From Diphasiastrum complanatum (taxonomy: Eukaryota > Streptophyta > Lycopodiopsida > Lycopodiales > Lycopodiaceae): a DNA stretch of 64,000 bases. The position numbers and the translations under genes are program-made. How positions within the stretch are numbered: position 1 is the first letter of the stretch; every line of letters begins with the position of its first letter. The stretch lies in NCBI GenBank assembly GCA_029204225.1, contig CM055093.1:30889777-30953776 (forward strand), written 5' to 3'. The notes under the pieces are model-generated. The model was not told the DNA's origin and ran no database searches. It was given only the letters and a program-made list of their open reading frames with translations. This document shows positions 57,738 through 64,000 of this stretch, piece after piece.

Positions 57738-57785
57738 CGTAAAATGCCACACACACACACACGCACGCACGCATGCACGCACATC
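57738..57785 (+). repeat. CA/CG microsatellite
   Basis: (CA)n followed by (CGCA)n, about 45 bp. Confidence 0.85.
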
Positions 57786-58486
57786 TTTTATGCATGGAGT
57801 AGGATACATGACATAGTATGCATCCATTTGGTAGGGCCCAGACTTGGAATCCCACTAAATGGAAGTGGCAACTAATATCGAGCCTTGGTTGATGGAAGTG
57901 GCAAGTGCGATGAAAAATGACTTTGTCTAGTTGTTGCATAGATTAAGAGCTGTAGCTGCAGCAAACGTAGGCTCGGAAGAGTTTCTAGGAGCTCCAATCT
58001 CCATTTTTTATGATGCATTCCTGTGGTGGACGTTCGATGTAGCAGTCAGCTTGAAATTAGTCACTATGCATTATTCATTTTCTTTGATTATGCACTATCA
58101 ATCATCCTTCATCTTCCACTTTTGATCTCATGTGAGGTTGTCTGCTGAACCTGGGCCAGCAGTAGGCACGTCTTTCTCTCACGAGCAACAAGCTATCTAT
58201 TAAATATCTTTACATATTCGTTACAACCACGATACTCGGTAACGGCCCCGTGAAGGCATTTTGCCATGAGTATTTTATAGCCTAGCTTTACAATAGCTAT
58301 AGATTTTATAGATAGCTTTACAATTTTACTCACTACATTGATCCATAACTTTTGCAAACTTTTGCTCAGAACTGTTAAGTTTTTTTAAAGATGAAAATAA
58401 TTGTATTTTATTTATAAGATTCAAGCTTGGACTGACAATTCTATAGTTGCAAGTTTTCTTTCATCCATAGCTTCATTTTCTTCCAA

Positions 58487-58675
58487 ATTCGCCCAAATCT
58501 ACTTGGCCCAATTCGACCAAAGTTGACCAATTCGACCAAGTTGGCCCAAGTCGACCCATTCGACCAAATTTGGCCAAGTCGACCAAATACGACCAAAATT
58601 CGACCCAATTTGACCAATTCGACTTGGCCCAATTCAGCCAATTCGACCAAAATCGACCAAGTCGACCAACACCAC
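58487..58675 (+). repeat. ~10-bp minisatellite TTCGACCAA
   Basis: About 18 degenerate units (TTCGACCAAA, GTCGACCAAA, TTTGGCCAAG). It lies about 90 bp before the conserved 3' part of the unit ending at 59073. Confidence 0.9.
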
Positions 58676-58766
58676 CCTATCCCTAACCGTAACCAACACC
58701 ACATCATTTCATTCCAAAACATTTTTGGATTACCACAACAAAGTATTATAACATTCCATCAATTTA

Positions 58767-59073
58767 AAACTTGGGGAGGAGGATGCATGTATGGGAAAAA
58801 GGATGCATGGCCCCTCCTCCCCATGCATGCATCTAAGGGACCCACTCCAAATTCAAATTATCCTTTACCAACACACATAGTGTTTTGAAGTGCATGTACA
58901 TACTTTCATGGTGAAAGGTGTTAAACAAATGAGACTTTCATTATCAAAAATTTGAAAGGTGCTTTAAGGATTTTTTAAATTATCAGACTTTTCACGAGAA
59001 AGGTTGAAATTAAAAATGCATTTCTATGAAGATCGGCCTCCATTGTCCGTCAACGACAGGCACTCTTTACTAG
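58767..59073 (+). mobile_element. Helitron-like unit, 3' part
   Basis: Closely matches 62164-62474. It ends with the imperfect hairpin GTCCGTC-AAC-GACAGGC (59045-59061), ACTCTTTA and CTAG (59070-59073). The next base begins the (TA)n start of another unit. Leftward extent uncertain; candidates for the start are near 54660, which would include the PAH and transportin pieces. Confidence 0.65.
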
Positions 59074-59075
59074 TG

Positions 59076-59123
<48 letters not shown>

Positions 59124-59269
59124 TATGTACACTTTTGCGCATGTGTATGGGTGCGCCATGCATGCTCTTCCCCTCACCCATGCATGAGCTTTTTCTAACT
59201 TAAAAACTTGGGGAGGAGGATGCATGTATGGGGAAAAGGATGCATGGCCCTCCTCCCCATGCATGCATC

Positions 59270-60343
59270 TCCGACGGAATTGAATGAAAGCTCGACCTGC
59301 AACATCTCGAAACAGTCTTCCTTAGGTAAGCTTTTGATGGGATGTCGACTTATTATTTGGGACGAGGCTCCCATGGTACATAAGTATGTCATTGAGTGTG
59401 TGGATCGGTCTCCACGGGTGGGTTTGGAGGGATTTCGATTGTTTTTGGTGGTGATTTCTGTCAGGTGCTCTCGGTGGTACGACGGGGCAGTCGTGCACAG
59501 ATTGTGAGCGCTTCACTGAAGTGTTCGCGTTTGTGGAAATATATGGAAGTGCACAAACTGTCAATGAACATGCGTGTTATGGGTGTGGAGGGAGCCGATA
59601 GGAACGAGCAATCAAGGTTCGTAGAGTATTTGTTGAGTATTGGAGATGGTTGTGAGCCCACATTTGTGCTGCGTGGTTTGGATTTGATTTCTTTGCCAGA
59701 GTGTATGTGTCTAAGGACACGAGATGTGTGTGAATTGATTTCGTTCACTTTCCCCGATATTGCACGACGTTACATGGATGTTGATTTTTTAAGAAGCCGT
59801 GCAATATTGACTCCGTTGAACGAAAACGTGGATGAGATCAATTCGAAAGTTGTTGAGCAACTTCCTGGTGATGCTTGCACATTTTATAGTGCTGATAGTG
59901 TGGTTGAGCGTGATGACTCTGATGTGTACCCAGTAGAGTTTTTGAACAGCTTGCAACCGAGTGGATGTCCTCCACATAGATTGGTGTTGAAGGTTGGCAT
60001 GATAGTGATGTTGTTGCGGTCTATCGCGTCGCACAAAGGATTGTGCAATGGTACGAGACTCATCATTTGTAGATTGGGTAGACAAGTCTTAGACGCAGAG
60101 ATAGTTACCGACAGGAATATTGGGAGTAGAGTCCTCATTCCACGGATCCCTTTAGTGCCGAGCGCTTCAGACTTGCCGTTTGAGTCCCGTATTCAGTCAT
60201 GGTCAACTGTATGTTGCATTATCGAGAGTGAGGAATGCAGGAAGTGTACGAGTGTTGATTACTGATACTGACGGCCGATTTACATATGTGGCAGGAGTGG
60301 CGAGGTGCACTCAAAATATTGTGTATTCCGAAGTGTTGTAGTA
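59270..60343 (+). pseudogene. Helitron Pif1-type helicase, C-terminal fragment
   Basis: Starts at ELNESSTCNISKQSSL, past the Walker A motif, and reads CRLIIWDEAPMVHKY (motif II, DEAP). After a frameshift near 59425 it continues VFGGDFCQVLSVV (motif III), KLSMNMR, AILTPLNENVDEIN, and LKVGMIVMLLRSI...GLCNGTRLI. After LPFESRIQ a small deletion/frameshift removes the motif before HGQLYVALSRVRNAGSVRVL, read in another frame to the stop at 60341. In intact Helitrons this helicase is fused to a Rep nuclease for rolling-circle transposition. The missing Walker A and Rep and the frame breaks make it inactive. Confidence 0.9.
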
Positions 60344-60354
60344 TTTGTTTTGGA

Positions 60355-60605
60355 GTAAGGGTTAATGTTAGGATTAGGGCTACATTAGAGTTAGGGTTAG
60401 GATTAATGTGAAGTTAGAGTTAGATCAAGGTTATGGTTTTAGTTAGGGTTTAGATTGACATAAGGTGTTAAATAGAGTTACATTAGGGTTAGGGTTAGGC
60501 TTAGGCTTAGAGTTACATTAGGGTTAGGGTTAGAGTGATATTATGTAATAGATAGAGCAGGGTCAGGGTTACATTAGGATTTAGGATTAGAATTAGGATA
60601 CACAA
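60355..60605 (+). repeat. Degenerate telomere-like repeats
   Basis: Clusters of GTTAGGGTTAGG and variants (TTAGGATTA, GGCTTAGAGTTACATTAGGG). The plant telomere is TTTAGGG; these are TTAGGG-like with interruptions. Lies inside the helicase-bearing unit right after the helicase. Confidence 0.8.
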
Positions 60606-61054
60606 ATTGCTGCTACCCACAAAAACATGGCCTTTATGTATGCATGTGTGTATACGTATGTATGTACGTGTTTGTATGTACCCAACTTGCATGATAATCA
60701 ATCACCATCATATTCACACAATCAAAGTTTGCAGCTATGGAATCTATGGGATAGCTACCTGTCCCAACGTCCTAAAGAGTTGAGGAGTAATCTAGAGCTG
60801 TAGTGAGAGACGAGCTGCAGTGAGTGAGTAACTTTTGTAGTACGAACTACCTTCAACAAATCCATACACACATGTACACACACATTCCATTTCTTCCATG
60901 CCAATGAATGTGAATACTCTATGTGAATTTGTAGGATAGTGATTGTATATATTAATAGCTAATAAGACATCATAGAACAATCTCAAGCTCTCGATGGACT
61001 GTTGCAAACAGTTGAGAGTGCAAGCAAGTAATTAGAATGTGCATTGCTTATGAA

Positions 61055-61605
61055 ATTTTTTAGAAAACTCGAATTTTTTGGAAGACTCAAATTTTTAGAA
61101 CGACTCGAATTTTTAGAATGACTCGAATTTTAGGAAAGACTTTAATTTTTTTTTATGACTCGATTTTTTCTAATGTCTCGAATTTTTTCATAACGATTCG
61201 ACTTTTTCCAAAAAGACTCAAATTTTGGAACGACTTGAATTTTTGAGACTCAAATTTTTGAGACTCGAATTTTTGGAACAACTCGAATTTTTCCAATGAC
61301 TCGAATTCTTTGAACGACTCGATTTTTTGAAAAGCTCAAATTTTTCAATGACTTGAATTATTTGGAAAACTCGAATTTTTAAGAAGACTCGAATTTTTAG
61401 AACGACTCGAATTTCTAGAATGACTCGAATTTTTGTAAAGACATGAATTATTTGATGACTCAAATTTGATGATATGAATTATTTGATAACTCGAATTTTT
61501 TCTAAGACTCGAAATTTTTCGAAAGACTCGAATTTCTTCCAAGACTCGAAATTCTCGATGACTCAATTTTTTCTCAAGACTTGAATTTTTCCTAGACTCG
61601 AATGG
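61055..61605 (+). repeat. ~17-bp minisatellite GACTCGAATTTTT
   Basis: About 30 degenerate units with GACTCGAATTTTT separated by 3-6 variable bases (AGAAC, GGAAC, CCAAT). It ends about 80 bp before the 3' hairpin of the unit. Confidence 0.93.
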
Positions 61606-61711
61606 ACGACCACGTACATACACACACATACATCGGCCACCCATCAACGACCATTGACTTTCCTCCTAAATCATCGCTATTCGCCCGTCAACGACAGGCA
61701 CTCACAACTAG

Positions 61712-62474
<763 letters not shown>

Positions 62475-62513
<39 letters not shown>

Positions 62514-63120
62514 GTATACATATATGTATATGTACATATCTATATTTATATATATATATATATATATATATGAAGCATCTTCGAGTGTCCAAATGTCTAT
62601 GCAATGTGAAAATTTCCTTTGACTTGAGAAAGAAGCTTGATCATGTTAGCTAAAAAAATATCTTCATCGGATATTCAACTTTCCACAAAGCCTATAGAAT
62701 CTATGACATAGATTTAGGACAAATCTCAATCAGTCGAGATGTATTTTTCTTAGAAGACAAGTTCTATGACTTCAAGCAGATGCAACCAATGCAGGATTTT
62801 GTTCCAGCAATCCCATTATGTATATGTATATATATCTATATAGATATTTAAACTTATGTACAATTTTGTGCATGTGTATGGGTTCACCCATGCATACACA
62901 TTTTTTGAACTAAAAATTTAAAAAAAGAGGATGCATGTATGGGGAGGAGGATGCATGGCCCTCTCCTCATGCATGCATGTAAGTGGAGGTAGTTTTGGAC
63001 ACATGCATGTGTATGGGGTGAGACGATGTATGTATGTGTGAGAGGAGGATGTATGCCCCCTTTTCAATACATCTTATATAGGCCGGGCCCACCTCCACAA
63101 ATTCAAATTTCATGTTCGCT
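62475..63120 (+). mobile_element. Further Helitron-like 5' region with an insert
   Basis: (TA)n follows CTAA directly (to about 62570), but about 250 bp of other sequence intervenes before ATATTTAAACTTATGTACAA at about 62848 and GCATGTGTATGGGTTCACCC, GAGGATGCATGTATGGGGAG. The consensus 5' subterminal part is thus present a second time. The 3' end lies outside the window. Confidence 0.5.
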
Positions 63121-63138
63121 CTGTTTCTCATGATCATG

Positions 63139-63224
63139 CTTCTTGGTTTTCAAGCGGAGGCTCGAACCTGAGACCAAAGAAACTTTGGATGTCAAGCTAA
63201 CCAATTGAGCCAACCCCGTTGATT
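63139..63224 (-). mobile_element. tRNA-like short retroposon with 17-bp target duplication
   Basis: On the minus strand the 86-bp insert reads as a tRNA-like head with A box TGGCTCAATTGG and B box GGTTCGAGCC, then an A-rich end GAAAACCAAGAAG. The flank TGTTTCTCATGATCATG occurs on both sides (63122-63138 and 63225-63241). Such long target duplications mark LINE-type target-primed insertion. The anticodon arm (CCAAAGTTTCTTTGG) does not fold to a standard 7-base loop, so it is a tRNA-derived pseudogene or minimal SINE and not a working tRNA. Confidence 0.8.
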
Positions 63225-63415
63225 TGTTTCTCATGATCATGGATGCACGCGCACCACACACACTATCTTTGTCGTCTCTCAATTGTTAGGTTTGGCCACA
63301 TAAGCTCAGACGACTGCGCAAACAACATAGGGATTTCATTCCATCCTCGCTCATTGTCACTCTTATTCCAAAGTAGCGTGGCTTCGCCATACTGGCCTAG
63401 ATTTTCCCTCCTTTC

Positions 63416-63420
<5 letters not shown>

Positions 63421-63451
<31 letters not shown>
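63421..63451 (+). repeat. CT microsatellite
   Basis: (CT)n of about 31 bp immediately before the ATG at 63455, as often seen in plant 5' leaders. Confidence 0.95.
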
Positions 63452-63454
<3 letters not shown>

Positions 63455-63640
63455 ATGGCGGCCTCGCATCAACTTGCTGGAGCTGGGTTGGGCATTATCC
63501 GAGCAAAGGATCTCCTCCCCATGAAGACCAATGATGGCTGAGGCCTACTGCATGGCAAAGTATGGATCGAAATGGGTGAGAACACGCACGATCGTGGATA
63601 GCTTCAATCCTCGCTGGTGGACCGTTGCCAAATTGGCGCA
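63455..63640 (+). pseudogene. C2-domain (MCTP-type) gene fragment
   Basis: ATG 63455 begins MAASHQLAGAGLGIIRAKDL and LLPMKTNDG, then a TGA; one base shift restores AYCMAKYGSKWVRTRTIVDS and FNPRW. This is the core of a C2 domain as in MCTP/FTIP/QUIRKY proteins (LLPMKT, YGxKWVRTRT, NPRW), membrane-tethering proteins of the ER and plasmodesmata. Only one partial domain is present; the downstream ~360 bp (63641-64000) has nothing recognised. The fragment is broken and follows a Helitron-like 5' region, so it may be captured host sequence. Confidence 0.75.
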
Positions 63641-64000
63641 TATTTAGTTTTTAGCTTCATGTTTGCTTTCTTTCTTACTGTTCTTTATGATTCTTTACAC
63701 CATTGCTAATGTTACATGTGGTGGGCTTTAATCTGCCTCCTTGGAGGGACCAGTGCATGCTGCGAGGAAGCGTTGGGAAACTCTGCGATGCTCTGCTTGA
63801 TCAGAGCCAAGCTTCTCCTCTCTCAAATTAGTCATGCGCTGCAAAGTTCAACGATGGCATACTAGACTGTAAAGATTATGTGTTTTCTCAAGGAACTGAA
63901 CTACTTCAACCAGCAGCCCGAATATCCGTTTTGTCTACTTAGTTCCTGCTTCCTATCTGCTTTCTTTATTTTAAGTTAGTGTTGTTAATTGCACTTAGTT
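63641..64000. other. No gene recognised at right edge
   Basis: Short frames only. The stretch at 63840-63910 has exon-like composition but no recognisable domain. Confidence 0.4.

Larger units (their letters stand above)
59074..61711 (+). mobile_element. Helitron-like element with truncated helicase
   Basis: Starts with TGTATG and (TA)n (59079-59118), then AAACTTATGTACACTTTTGC and GGGGAGGAGGATGCATG as in the other units. It contains a Pif1-type helicase fragment (59270-60343), telomere-like repeats (60355-60605), a minisatellite (61055-61605), and ends with hairpin GCCCGTC-AAC-GACAGGC (61683-61699), ACTCACAA and CTAG (61708-61711). Rep (HUH) domain absent, so not autonomous. It follows the unit ending at 59073 without a gap and is followed by another unit. 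Confidence 0.68.

Noticed and set aside
63139-63224. Functional tRNA gene
   Set aside because: The anticodon arm does not give a 7-base loop and the D stem is poor; the 17-bp duplication shows it is a retroposed copy.

Overview
This looks like a stretch of land-plant nuclear DNA. It contains an intact STOP1-type C2H2 zinc-finger gene, decayed pieces of other plant genes (lipin/PAH, transportin, a 2OG-Fe(II) oxygenase, an MCTP-type C2 domain), many Ty1/copia and Ty3/gypsy remnants, a probable endogenous pararetrovirus-like relic, Helitron-like elements and long GA/CT and TA/CA microsatellites. Most of it is transposon. The mix is compatible with a large, repeat-rich genome, perhaps of a fern, lycophyte, bryophyte or gymnosperm, but the sequence alone does not fix the lineage. 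Only one gene (STOP1-like, 45236-47290, + strand) looks intact.

Layout. 1-4.55 kb: left-truncated minus-strand Ty3/gypsy element (RT, protease, gag, PBS, LTR). Its gag is split by a small complete LTR element (1993-3525) with 745/744-bp LTRs, only 44 bp between them and a perfect 5-bp target duplication. 4.5-12.7 kb: unrecognised decayed sequence with repeats and fragments of copia RT, copia gag and gypsy gag. 12.8-15.2 kb: capsid/gag-protease remnants in two orientations, most like an endogenous caulimovirid-type pararetrovirus. 15.2-22 kb: non-coding, with GA microsatellites, a diverged duplication of about 1 kb and tandem repeats. 22.1-32.2 kb: a decayed plus-strand copia element whose integrase is split by a nearly complete minus-strand copia element (24274-29927) with matching 5-bp target duplications. 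32.2-38.3 kb: a plus-strand chromodomain-bearing Ty3/gypsy element (chromovirus) with an internal integrase deletion. 38.3-42.6 kb: copia integrase and RT fragments, then a minus-strand gypsy gag with leader and PBS.

42.6-50.4 kb is the gene-containing island with STOP1. 50.4-51.3 kb is a further copia RT fragment. 51.7-64 kb is dominated by Helitron-like units whose 3' ends (short hairpin, then CTAG or CTAA) lie directly against the AT-rich starts of the next unit. One unit carries a truncated Pif1-type Helitron helicase. Others adjoin fragments of host genes in the same orientation as the flanking units, which suggests gene-fragment capture, and private minisatellites lie close to the 3' ends. 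Near the right edge is an 86-bp tRNA-like retroposon with a 17-bp target duplication.

The parts worth most attention are the head-to-tail Helitron array with captured fragments and 3'-end minisatellites, the minimal LTR element, the tRNA-like insertion, the pararetrovirus-like relic that recurs 17 kb away, and the shared CACACGTGTG palindrome in several LTR-like regions. All coordinates and comparisons were made by eye; no alignment or database search was run.
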